The position numbers and the translations under genes were made by a program. From JANWZL01 sp041640815 (GTDB lineage Bacteria > Pseudomonadota > Gammaproteobacteria > Burkholderiales > Thiobacillaceae): a stretch of 49,373 nt of DNA. This document shows positions 1 to 8,419 of the stretch, piece after piece. Numbering within the stretch: the first letter of the stretch is position 1; every line of letters starts with the position of its first letter. The notes beneath the pieces are model-generated. The model was not told the origin of the DNA. It ran no database searches and saw only the letters and a program-made list of their open reading frames with translations. Location of the stretch: positions 1 to 49,373 of the forward strand of contig JBEPZO010000013.1 of NCBI GenBank assembly GCA_041640815.1, given 5' to 3'.

Positions 1-1
1 C

Positions 2-994
2 CTACGCCCAGCGACCCCGGCAGCCGTTGATGAGGCCGCCGCCTGCCTGCGCGCTGGCGGTGTGGTGGCCTTCCCCACCGAGACGGTCTATGGCCTGGGT
101 GCCTTGGCCGACTGCGAGGCGGCCGTCAGGCGCGTCTTCGCCATCAAGGGGCGGCCTGCCGACCACCCCCTGATCGTGCACCTAGCCGATGCCGACTGGA
201 TGGACCGATGGGCCCGCCATGTGCCGGACGCGGCGAAGGCGCTGGCGCGCGCCTTCTGGCCGGGGCCGCTCACCCTGGTGCTCGAGCGCCAGCCCCATGT
301 GCTCGATGCCGTCACCGGCGGTCAGGACAGCGTCGCCCTGCGCGTGCCCGATCACCCTGTCGCCCGTGACCTGATCCGCGCCGCCGGCGCCCTGGTGGCG
401 CCCTCGGCCAACCGCTTCGGGCGCGTCTCGCCGACGACGGCACAGCACGTGCTCGCCGACCTGGGGGCTGACGTGGATCTGATCCTCGATGGCGGCCCCT
501 GCCGCCACGGCGTCGAGTCGACCATCGTCGGCCTGCTCGATGACCCACCCACCCTGCTGCGGCCGGGGGCCATCGCCGCCGATCGCCTGGAGGCGATCCT
601 GGGCCGGCCGCTTGCCCGGCGGGATGCCGGCGTGCGCGTCTCGGGCAGCCTGCCGGCCCACTACGCCCCGGCCACGCCATTGGAGTTGCTGCCGGCAGAG
701 ACCCTCTGGCAACGGCTCGTCATGCTTGCGCGGCAAGGCCTGCGGCCTGCCGTACTGGCCCTGCAAACACCGCCCGCCATGCCGCCGCAAACGCAGCTCA
801 CCATCCTGCCCGCCGAACCGGAACGCTATGCGCACGCCCTCTATGCCACCCTGCGTGCGCTCGACGCCAGCGGCTGCGACCGCATCTTGGTCGAGGCGCC
901 GCCTGCCACGACCGCTTGGGAGGCGGTGCGCGACCGGCTGCAGCGCGCCGCCTACGCCACAGCCGCCGGGGCCAGGGGCTCGGCCGGTACCTGA
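2..994 (+). CDS. sua5: L-threonylcarbamoyladenylate synthase (Sua5/YwlC), 5' end outside window
   Basis: Makes threonylcarbamoyl-AMP from threonine, bicarbonate and ATP, the first step of the t6A37 tRNA modification. The YrdC-type catalytic domain is clear: AFPTETVYGLG near the left edge, then KGRPADHPL, a PSAN motif and STIVG. It is followed by a linker and a C-terminal Sua5 domain of about 100 residues, so this is the long Sua5 form rather than the short TsaC. The frame stays open to base 2 and encodes an expected N-terminal stretch (AACLRAGGVVAFPTE), so the start codon probably lies left of the window and the GTG at 62 is internal. The stop is 4 bases before queA, suggesting co-transcription. 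Confidence 0.9.
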   Translation, partial: LRPATPAAVDEAAACLRAGGVVAFPTETVYGLGALADCEAAVRRVFAIKGRPADHPLIVHLADADWMDRWARHVPDAAKALARAFWPGPLTLVLERQPHVLDAVTGGQDSVALRVPDHPVARDLIRAAGALVAPSANRFGRVSPTTAQHVLADLGADVDLILDGGPCRHGVESTIVGLLDDPPTLLRPGAIAADRLEAILGRPLARRDAGVRVSGSLPAHYAPATPLELLPAETLWQRLVMLARQGLRPAVLALQTPPAMPPQTQLTILPAEPERYAHALYATLRALDASGCDRILVEAPPATTAWEAVRDRLQRAAYATAAGARGSAGT

Positions 995-998
995 AGGC

Positions 999-2033
<1,035 letters not shown>

Positions 2034-2096
2034 ATGTCCGACGGCGAACGTCCTCACCAGCCCGCAGGGGCTAACACGGCCTGAAAGAATAGCTCG

Positions 2097-2678
2097 ATGC
2101 GACTGTTCTCCCCTTTGTATCGGCGTGTCATGCTGTGGTCGCGGCATCCGCACGCGCCCTGGTATCTCGGCGGGCTCGCCTTCGCCGAGTCGTCCTTCTT
2201 CCCCATCCCCCCGGATGTGATGCTGGCACCGATGGCGCTAGCTCGTCCAGAGTGCGCCTGGCGCCTGGCCTTGCTCACCACACTCGCCTCGGTGGCCGGT
2301 GGTTTGCTCGGCTATGCCATCGGCCACTATGCCTTCGAACTGGTGCAGCCCTGGCTGGCGGACCGGCCCCGCTACGGGCAGGCCTACCAGCAGGCCGTGG
2401 CGTGGTTCGAGCGCTACGGCTTCTGGGCGGTGTTCGTCGCCGGCTTCTCACCCATCCCGTACAAGGTCTTCACCATCGCCGCCGGCGTGATGGGCATGCC
2501 GCTGTTGCCCTTTGCCCTTGCCTCGGTCATCGGCCGCGGTGGGCGCTTCTATCTGGTGGCCGGGCTCATGCGCCTAGGCGGCGCGCGCATGGAGGCGATG
2601 CTCCATCGCTACGTCGATCGCCTCGGCTGGGCGGTGGTGGCGGTGGTGGCCCTGGTCCTGCTGTTCATCGAACGGTAA
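2097..2678 (+). CDS. yqaA: YqaA-family (DedA/VTT-like) inner membrane protein
   Basis: Small polytopic membrane protein of the YqaA/SNARE-associated (VTT) group, related to DedA proteins. The 193 residues contain the group's marks: AESSFFPIPPDVMLAPMAL near the N-terminus, a glycine-rich turn (ASVAGGLLGYAIG), then FVAGFSPIPYKVFTIAAG and VIGRGGRFYLVA. About four hydrophobic segments are visible, the last at the extreme C-terminus. The family is linked to envelope homeostasis and lipid scrambling, but no specific substrate can be assigned. It begins 63 bases after queA and is the last conserved gene before the accessory island. Confidence 0.85.
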   Translation: MRLFSPLYRRVMLWSRHPHAPWYLGGLAFAESSFFPIPPDVMLAPMALARPECAWRLALLTTLASVAGGLLGYAIGHYAFELVQPWLADRPRYGQAYQQAVAWFERYGFWAVFVAGFSPIPYKVFTIAAGVMGMPLLPFALASVIGRGGRFYLVAGLMRLGGARMEAMLHRYVDRLGWAVVAVVALVLLFIER

Positions 2679-2799
2679 ACACAGGCGTGGTTGCATAAGC
2701 TCAGACCCCTTTGGCACGCCCTTGACGAGAAAGGCGCGCCATGCGGTTCAGCACATCGGCTAGCGCATCCGAGGGTTTTTACCGCGTAGCGGCTTTGGG

Positions 2800-2828
2800 G
2801 CATCTTTGGGACATGACCCCAAAGATGC
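2800..2828. repeat. Perfect 11-bp inverted repeat in the IS relic
   Basis: Arms GCATCTTTGGG and CCCAAAGATGC enclose a 7-base loop. It sits at the 5' side of the transposase relic. It could be a remnant of an IS internal regulatory hairpin. There is no T-run, so it is not called a terminator. Confidence 0.6.
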
Positions 2829-3262
2829 TCAGCGACGAGACGACATGCTGCGCTTTTCGCGACAAACGCGGCTTTGCGCCCTTAGCTCAAGCCGCGCAAG
2901 CCAAAGGGCGTGCGCACAGCCCCCTGCAGTGCCTTGCCGTCGATACCATCAAGCGCATACGCTTGTGTTTGAGCGCTACGTGCTCACCTGCATCGATCCA
3001 GCCAGCGCCTTGGCAGTGGCCATCGCCTTGCCCAGCAAGGCCACTCGGCACACTTGGGCCGCCTTGCAGGCAACCTTGAGCCTGCTACCTGCCAAGCCCC
3101 AGGTGCTGCTGTCGGATAACGGTAGCGAATTCGAGGCCGCCTTTGCCGATACCCTCAAGCAGCACAACATCGCACGCAGGTCACACCTATCCCAAGACCC
3201 CCAAAATGAACGCCCACGTCGAACTTGAAGCGCACCATCCAGGCGTCCTTCATCGACGACCA

Positions 3263-3428
3263 CGAGGACCTGCTTTTTGCCGACCTGGCACTGTTCAACC
3301 AGAAACTCGCCGACTGGCTCATCTTCCACAACACCCAGCGACCTCTGCCCGTGCCTCGGCCAACAACCACCCTTATTCATCCTCCTCCAGCTACCCGCCC
3401 GAGGGCCAAAGGTACTGGACTCATACAT
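3263..3428 (+). repeat. Direct repeat copy 1 (3' end of transposase relic)
   Basis: This 166-bp stretch begins CGAGGACCTGC and reappears at 5029-5194 with a constant offset of 1766 bases, no indels seen and only scattered substitutions. It encodes the C-terminal part of the DDE transposase. The two copies bracket the YefM-YoeB and tyrosine transposase genes. Confidence 0.85.
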
Positions 3429-3460
3429 TGCCTTGCAGATACACATGCGATGCCTTAGAC

Positions 3461-3480
3461 TTGTGCAGTCAATAGCACAA
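3461..3480. promoter_or_regulatory. Candidate YefM-YoeB operator palindrome
   Basis: TTGTGC and GCACAA form a perfect inverted repeat with an 8-base spacer, ending 20 bases before the yefM start. YefM antitoxins repress their own operon by binding palindromes upstream of it. The Escherichia coli site has TGTACA cores, and this one has a related TGTGC half-site. That it is the operator is inference from position and symmetry. Confidence 0.35.
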
Positions 3481-3500
3481 CTCAACAGGAGCCATCGTCC

Positions 3501-3758
3501 ATGCGCGTGGTCAACTTCTCGGAGGCCCGCAACAACCTCAAAACCGTGATCGATCAGGTCATCGCCGATGCCGACTACACGGTCATCACCCGTCGGAACG
3601 CCCCTGACGCGGTGTTGATGTCGCTGGAGACCTTCAACAGCCTGATGGAGACCGTGCATCTGCTCAAATCGCCCGCGAACGTCGCCCACTTAGCGCGCTC
3701 CATCGCGCAGTACCGCCAAGGACAGGTCAAGCAACGCGACCTGGTCGATGCCGATTGA
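3501..3758 (+). CDS. yefM: Type II antitoxin, YefM (Phd/YefM) family
   Basis: An 85-residue antitoxin of the Phd/YefM fold. The N-terminal DNA-binding half reads MRVVNFSEARNNLKTVIDQV, followed by ITRRNAPDAVLMSLETFNSL. The C-terminal third is the helical part that wraps the toxin. AGGAG is present upstream with roughly 10-base spacing. The stop codon overlaps the toxin start by 11 bases, so translation is probably coupled. A likely operator palindrome lies just upstream. The pair sits between two copies of a transposase tail, consistent with arrival on mobile DNA. Confidence 0.93.
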   Translation: MRVVNFSEARNNLKTVIDQVIADADYTVITRRNAPDAVLMSLETFNSLMETVHLLKSPANVAHLARSIAQYRQGQVKQRDLVDAD

Positions 3759-4026
3759 AGGCAAACCGCTGCAGCTGACCGGGACCCTGGCCGCTTGGGA
3801 CGACTACGAATACTGGCAAAGCCAGGACAAAAAGACCCTCAAGCGCATCAACGCTCTGATCCGGGACTGCCTGCGCCACCCCTTTGAGGGCATCGGTAAA
3901 CCCGAACCCCTCAAAGAAAACCTCTCGGGCTTGTGGTCGCGCCGCATCGACGACACGCACCGGCTGGTCTACTGCGTCGACGGCCAGACCTTGGTGGTGA
4001 TCGCCTGTCGTTACCACTACCAGTAG
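3748..4026 (+). CDS. yoeB: Type II toxin, YoeB (Txe) mRNA interferase
   Basis: A 92-residue RelE-fold, ribosome-dependent mRNA endonuclease. The family signatures are intact: WDDYEYWQSQDK, PFEGIGKPEPLKENLSG, WSRRIDDTHRLVY and the C-terminal CRYHYQ. By alignment with Escherichia coli YoeB, the catalytic Glu (in KPEPL), Arg (in THRLVY) and the His of YHY are all present, so the toxin is predicted active. The start ATG lies inside the 3' end of yefM. The gene ends only 5 bases from the 3' end of the convergent tyrosine transposase. Confidence 0.94.
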   Translation: MPIEGKPLQLTGTLAAWDDYEYWQSQDKKTLKRINALIRDCLRHPFEGIGKPEPLKENLSGLWSRRIDDTHRLVYCVDGQTLVVIACRYHYQ

Positions 4027-4031
4027 CCCCC

Positions 4032-4979
4032 TCACACGTAGCTCGACGCAATCGCCATGCGCTCTAGCAGTCGGGGCGTCTTTGCCGGGATTGCACCGCG
4101 CTTTTGGGGGTGTAGACAACGGCCGAGGGTGTCGATCAGTTCGAGATAGTCTTCCAGGGCATAGGGAATCGCCCAGGCCTCGCGCCCCGTGGCATCAAAC
4201 GGCATGAGCGGCGCGGCCGTGAGCTTCGCGAGATTGCGGTGGGCGGGGAATTCTGCTTCGTTTTCGTCTTGCGAGACCGCGGCCTCTTGTGCGCGCATGG
4301 CGGCAAGCGTCTGTTCGATGCGCGCGGCCACCCGCTCGGGCTTAAGGCGCGCTTGCACGCTGGTGTAATCACTCGCCTCTGGGGTTTCGGCAATCCCGGC
4401 CCGGATGGGATTGAGCTCGACATAGCTCATCGCCATGAGCAGCGCTTCCTCATCGAGCAGCGCTTGGCTTTTGTATCGCCCTTCCCAGAAGCGGCCTTTG
4501 ACGCCGTCTTCTTTGTTCGCTTGCCGGGCGATGCCTTCGTTCAGTACGCGCACGTACCAGGAGAGATCACATAAACGCTGTCGATAGGCGTACACCCATT
4601 GCCGCACGCGCTCGCGTTCGGCTTCTTCCAGATCGGCGCGCAGCTGCGGGTGGAGGTAGCGCTGCACCAGTAGCGGCCCGCTAAAGAGCTTCGTCCAACG
4701 GGTTAGAACCTCATCGTCACTTAGGGCTTGCGCGCGTTCGACATCGAGCTTGAGCACGATGTGGTAGTGGTTGGACATCACGGCGTAGGCGGCCACATCG
4801 ATGGTGAAGACGCTGGCCAACTGTCGGATGCGCGCTTCGATCCAGCCGCGGCGGTGTTCAAAGCTGCGGCCGGTGTGGGCGTCTTGACCACAAAGATATG
4901 CGCGCCGCACACAGCGGCTCACCACGTGGTACCAAGGGGTGTCAGCTACCGACACCAGCTCGGAGCGAGGGCGAGTCAT
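4032..4979 (-). CDS. REP-associated tyrosine transposase (RAYT, Y1/IS200-like)
   Basis: A 315-residue single-strand transposase-like protein. The N-terminus DTPWYHVVSRCVRRAYLCG is typical of RAYTs. The metal-binding HUH-type motif is H71-Y72-H73 (in MSNHYHIVLKL), the likely nucleophile is Tyr142 (in LSWYVRVLN), and GRFWEGRYKSQ and YVELNPIRAG follow. RAYTs are domesticated relatives of IS200/IS605 that are linked to spread of short palindromic repeats. The frame is open 26 codons upstream, but the ATG at 4979 matches the family start. No strong Shine-Dalgarno sequence is visible. The catalytic residues are intact, unlike the DDE relics around it. Confidence 0.9.
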   Translation of the reverse strand: MTRPRSELVSVADTPWYHVVSRCVRRAYLCGQDAHTGRSFEHRRGWIEARIRQLASVFTIDVAAYAVMSNHYHIVLKLDVERAQALSDDEVLTRWTKLFSGPLLVQRYLHPQLRADLEEAERERVRQWVYAYRQRLCDLSWYVRVLNEGIARQANKEDGVKGRFWEGRYKSQALLDEEALLMAMSYVELNPIRAGIAETPEASDYTSVQARLKPERVAARIEQTLAAMRAQEAAVSQDENEAEFPAHRNLAKLTAAPLMPFDATGREAWAIPYALEDYLELIDTLGRCLHPQKRGAIPAKTPRLLERMAIASSYV

Positions 4980-5008
4980 GGGGGAGGGGTACGGGCGGGA
5001 GCGAGAAA

Positions 5009-5021
5009 AAAGTGGGTGTCC
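5009..5021. repeat. 13-bp motif upstream of the RAYT gene
   Basis: AAAGTGGGTGTCC lies 30 bases upstream of the RAYT start. The same 13 bases occur twice near the right edge of the window (49120-49132 and 49138-49150). This suggests a dispersed element associated with this transposase family. The association is inferred only from these three copies. Confidence 0.5.
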
Positions 5022-5028
5022 TTTTCTT

Positions 5029-5194
5029 CGAGGACCTGCTTTTTGCCGACCTGGCACTGTTCAACCAGAAACTCGCCGACTGGCGCATCTTCTACAACAC
5101 CCAGCGACCTCTACCCGCGCCTCGGTCAACAACCACCCTTATTCATCCTCCTCCAGCTACCCGCCCGAGTGCCAAAGGTACTGGACTTATACAC
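5029..5194 (+). repeat. Direct repeat copy 2 (transposase tail fragment)
   Basis: Second copy of the C-terminal transposase fragment at 3263-3428. It starts abruptly in the sequence next to the 13-bp RAYT motif and has no N-terminal transposase sequence before it, so it is a detached fragment. Confidence 0.85.
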
Positions 5195-5258
5195 CATCTT
5201 GACACTCAGGCCGCGATGTGATAGGCAACAATATTAATGTCGAAATATGGAGATGATC

Positions 5259-6227
5259 ATGAGTGATTCGTTATATAAATTCATGCTAGACGGTAACGCT
5301 GTGGTCGGCATATATGAGCTCGAGCACGGTCAGTTGAAGCCTAAAGCAATAAAGAGCGTTGAGTCCTGGTCTTACGACGGGACTTATGTGACGAAGAATG
5401 AGTGGAAGCACGGTTATCTGAAAACAACGTTGTATACTGACCTTGACGGGGATGGCTATTTCTCCAAAGTTGGTGCAACCATTCACCCTGGTGCGCAAGG
5501 CTTGGGCACTAATGGCGCCTCGGTTAGCCAATATACTGCAAACATTCCTAGCGGGGTATCAGCTGTTTCGACGCTTGGTCAATTTTCAGGCCTCAATGTT
5601 TGGAACTCATACAACAGCACTGAAGCATACAGATTTGAATTCGATGCCAATGGATTAGCAACGGTGGTCTATGAGGTCAAAGGAGGGGTAACCAGGGTCA
5701 AACAGATTAAGCCCAATGAAACGTGGTTGCGTAGGGGTACTGACGTTGTGGAGCAAAGTGCTGAACGTGGCCATATTAAAACTGAGATTTACCGCGATCC
5801 AGATGGAGACGGGTTGTATAATAAAGTGTTCCAAATCGATGTAGCAAACTCGCCATACAATGTGAGGCAGTATGCTTTCACGCTATCTGACGGTACCCTG
5901 GCGAAGGGCGGCTCTTTAAGTGTAGACGATGAGATCCAGAGCTATTCCAGGTCAAGATCGGGGAAAGCCATATCCACGCCGTATTCAGCGAAGAATGAGT
6001 TCGCTATATCTGTTGTAGATGGTGATTACCTAATAGTCAGAGCTGTGAAGAACTGGAATGGTGTGACAAGTTTTCAAATTTATCGCGACGATAACAATGA
6101 CGGGAACTGGACAGAGGTGGCGAAAGGTCAAACAAGTGGTTTATACATGACAATGGAGGGTGATATTGATGTCATTGGCATAGCCAATGCCGGTTTGTTG
6201 CAGCCGGCTGACATAGTTATTGGCTAG
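5259..6227 (+). CDS. Unknown protein with internal repeats and calcium-loop motifs
   Basis: No family is recognised. The 322 residues contain an internal duplication of about 66 residues. One unit runs from the N-terminus (YKFMLDGNAVVGIYEL) to DLDGDGYFSKV at 61. The second runs from YRFEFDANGLATVVYEV to DPDGDGLYNKV at 180. A degenerate third ends at DDNNDGNWTEV, residue 277. Each ends in a DxDxDG-type loop like those that bind calcium, followed by an aromatic and KV or EV. There is no N-terminal signal peptide, so if exported it might use type I secretion. That is a guess. ATG 5259 is preferred because GGAG lies 6 bases upstream. Two upstream ATGs are in frame. The gene is visibly richer in A+T than its neighbours, a sign of transfer. 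Confidence 0.75.
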   Translation: MSDSLYKFMLDGNAVVGIYELEHGQLKPKAIKSVESWSYDGTYVTKNEWKHGYLKTTLYTDLDGDGYFSKVGATIHPGAQGLGTNGASVSQYTANIPSGVSAVSTLGQFSGLNVWNSYNSTEAYRFEFDANGLATVVYEVKGGVTRVKQIKPNETWLRRGTDVVEQSAERGHIKTEIYRDPDGDGLYNKVFQIDVANSPYNVRQYAFTLSDGTLAKGGSLSVDDEIQSYSRSRSGKAISTPYSAKNEFAISVVDGDYLIVRAVKNWNGVTSFQIYRDDNNDGNWTEVAKGQTSGLYMTMEGDIDVIGIANAGLLQPADIVIG

Positions 6228-7012
6228 ATGTCGCGTCCCGAGAGATTGTTTAGGATTTCATCTGGGTTTTTGGAGAGGTATTGAGGGTGAGAAGCGTACC
6301 ATGCCTTCATGGCTTGGAAGGGGGTGAGGGATTTGAGGTGGGTCTGAGGCAGGGGTGGTTGTAGAGGAAGACGTAGCGGTAGAGGGTGGCTTCCGGGTCT
6401 TGGTTGGAGAGGAAGTGGTGGGTTTTGAGGATGTCGGCGATGCGGCCATTGAAGCGTTCAACCATGCCATTTGTTTGCGGGCGGTGGGGTTGAGTGAGGC
6501 GGTTTTCAATGCCGAGGGCCTGGCAGAGTTGGTCGAACGCATGTTGGCTGGCGGCTTGGCGCTTGGGGCAGGTCAACAGTTCGGTGGGTGAATTCTTTGC
6601 CGTTGTCGGTGAGGATTTTTGCGATCTTGATGGGGCAGGCTTGCTGGAAGGCTTGCAGTAAGGCTTTGGCGGCGGCGGGCGCAGGTCGGCCAAGCGGCTT
6701 ACCCCGTGCCGCCGAGCGCGCGACCTCTGGACAGAGAAACTCGCGCGTAACGGCCAGCAGGTCATCGAGCGGCAAAAGCAGCGTTTTGCGCAGCGCAACG
6801 ACGACGGCTTCCTGGGCGGCATTGAGTGTCGTGTGCAAACGGTGCGGCGTATGGGAGCGGTCGTTGAAATCGGAGCGCTTGCGCCACTTGCGCACCGTCA
6901 TCTCGCTGATGCCCAAACGCCTGGCACAGACCGCCAGGGGCTGCGTGGATTGGGCAATCTCGCGACGAATGGCTGGGGTGGTGCGCGCGTTCTTGTGCAG
7001 GGTAATCAACAT
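6224..7012 (-). pseudogene. Decayed IS481-family transposase
   Basis: Reading leftward from ATG 7012, the N-terminal helix-turn-helix region (LAVCARRLGISEMTVRKWRK) is in one frame and runs to ILTDNGKEFT. The reading then shifts frame for QPHRPQTNGMVERFNGRI and shifts again for the C-terminal FQAMKAWYASHPQYL and the final LSGRDI. The block that normally carries the first catalytic Asp, between EFLCPEVARS and AAAKALLQAF, appears to be missing. An internal deletion plus at least two frame changes mean it is dead. Its last codon (TAG, 6224-6226) overlaps the stop of the plus-strand gene that ends at 6227. No matching terminal inverted repeats were found. Confidence 0.85.
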
Positions 7013-7215
7013 GAGCTATTGTCCGCCCAAGAAAAACTTGCACCAGCCCCACCGACTCGTCCGCCTCCTGGCGCTTGCCCGCACGCTTCGATCATCGCCT
7101 GCAACGCCGCTCTTCCCATGTATAAAGCATAGCGGTTCGCGATTTGATAATCAGCCGGAACCATACATCTACCGCTGGCTCGTGCAGCGACAGCCGCTGG
7201 TTCGGGGGTGAACGC

Positions 7216-7896
7216 ATGCGCGGCCTGTTCCTCACCGGCACCGACACGGGTGTGGGCAAGACCTTCGTCGGCGCCCGGCTCGCCCGTTGGCTAGCCGAAC
7301 GCGGCGCCACCGTGCGGCCGCGCAAGCCGGTGGAGTCCGGCTGCCCTCGGGTGGACGGTGAGCTTGCGCCGCTGGATGCGCGCGCCTATCACGACGCGTT
7401 GGCCGGCGCCGAGCCGCTCGCGCGCATCTGCCCCTATCGCTTCGAGGCAGCCCTATCACCGGAGCGGGCGGCCACCATGGCGGGGGTGCCCTTGCTGCTC
7501 GACGATTTACGCGCGGCCTGCCTGGTGGGCGTGGGGGCCGAGGATTTTCTGCTGGTCGAAGGCGCGGGCGGCTTCTATTCGCCCATTGCGACCGACGGCC
7601 TCAATGCCGATCTGGCCGTCGCCCTGGGGCTACCGGTCCTCTTGGTGAGCGCCGACCGCTTGGGGGCCATCCATCAGGTCTTGGTCACCGCCGAGGCGAT
7701 CGCGCGGCGCGGGCTGGAACTCCGTGCGGTGGTGCTCAATCGCCTGGCCCCGGCGCAAGACCCACGGCTTGACAACGCCGCCGACCTCGCGCGCTGGTTG
7801 GGTCGCGAAGTGCTGACGTTGGATTACGGCGCCGGCCAAGGACTGCCGCCCGGTGAGGCATGGGCGGCACTGCTCGCGCGCCTGCTCAGCGTTTGA
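7216..7896 (+). CDS. bioD: ATP-dependent dethiobiotin synthetase BioD
   Basis: Closes the ureido ring of dethiobiotin from 7,8-diaminononanoate, CO2 and ATP, the penultimate step of biotin synthesis. The 226 residues show the P-loop FLTGTDTGVGKT, the RKPVESGC substrate segment, LLVEGAGGFYSPI and the C-terminal VVLNRLAP. ATG 7216 is preferred to an upstream in-frame start because it begins at the conserved MRGLFLTGTDTG and has a G-rich Shine-Dalgarno-like GGGGGTG 5 bases upstream. No other bio genes are in the window. The 3' end overlaps the convergent hydrogenase-like small subunit by 11 bases. Confidence 0.93.
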   Translation: MRGLFLTGTDTGVGKTFVGARLARWLAERGATVRPRKPVESGCPRVDGELAPLDARAYHDALAGAEPLARICPYRFEAALSPERAATMAGVPLLLDDLRAACLVGVGAEDFLLVEGAGGFYSPIATDGLNADLAVALGLPVLLVSADRLGAIHQVLVTAEAIARRGLELRAVVLNRLAPAQDPRLDNAADLARWLGREVLTLDYGAGQGLPPGEAWAALLARLLSV

Positions 7897-8404
7897 GGCT
7901 CACCGCGGCCAAGATGCCTTTAAGCAGCGTGACCGGATCGGGCGGGCAGCCAGGCACCTCGACGTCGACGGGGATGACGTTGGCCACGCGCCCACAAGAG
8001 GCGTAGCTCTCGCCGAAGAGGCCGCCGCTGCAGGCGCACTCGCCCATGGCCACCACCCACTTGGGATCGGGTGTGGCCTCATAGGTGCGCTTCAAGGCCG
8101 TCTCCAGGTGACGCGACACAGGGCCGGTCACCAGCAACAGGTCGGCGTGGCGCGGGCTGGCGGCGAATTTGATGCCGATGCCTTCGATGTTGTAGTGCGG
8201 GCCGTTCAGGGCGTGGATCTCCAGCTCGCAGCCGTTGCAGGAGCCGGCGTCGACATGGCGGATGGTGAGCGCCCGGCCGAACACCTCGTAGATTTGCCGC
8301 TGCAGCGCCTGCTCGCGTACGCGATAGGCCGCATCGGCCTCGGGCGGCGGCTCTGAGACGATGCCGGTCTTGAGGATCTGCTGCAGGATGAGGTGGGTGG
8401 CCAT
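7886..8404 (-). CDS. hyfI: Hydrogenase-4/complex I-like small subunit (HyfI/NuoB type)
   Basis: Fe-S subunit expected to hold the proximal 4Fe-4S cluster next to the large subunit. In 172 residues, CNGCE (C56, C59), GECACSGG (C123 or C125) and VPGCPP (C153) give the four-cysteine pattern shared by HycG, HyfI and NuoB. The cluster therefore appears intact even though the partner large subunit has no NiFe ligands. It is shorter than Escherichia coli HyfI (about 250 residues) and lacks a C-terminal extension. It is the last gene of the minus-strand cluster, 15 bases after the large subunit. Confidence 0.88.
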   Translation of the reverse strand: MATHLILQQILKTGIVSEPPPEADAAYRVREQALQRQIYEVFGRALTIRHVDAGSCNGCELEIHALNGPHYNIEGIGIKFAASPRHADLLLVTGPVSRHLETALKRTYEATPDPKWVVAMGECACSGGLFGESYASCGRVANVIPVDVEVPGCPPDPVTLLKGILAAVSLKR

Positions 8405-8419
8405 GATGCGGGAGAATGG

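Larger units (their letters stand above)
2741..3428 (+). pseudogene. Decayed DDE integrase-type transposase (IS relic)
   Basis: Pieces of one integrase-core transposase can be read in sequence but in changing frames. The first-Asp region (LAVDTIKRIRL) ends near 2965 in one frame. The next piece, CIDPASALAVAIAL through the second-Asp motif LLSDNGSEFEAAF to about 3178, is in another. YPKTPKMNAHVE, containing the catalytic Glu, is in the first frame again to about 3226. The C-terminal ASFIDDHEDLLFADLALF part is in the third. At least three frame changes make it non-functional. The order of motifs resembles IS481/IS3-type integrases. A 22-base interrupted palindrome (arms 2800-2810 and 2818-2828) lies inside the relic. 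Its last 166 bases are repeated at 5029-5194. Confidence 0.8.

Noticed and set aside
3143..3475. Reading the individual frames of the transposase relic as separate small genes
   Set aside because: Their motifs are successive parts of one integrase and none has its own start signal.
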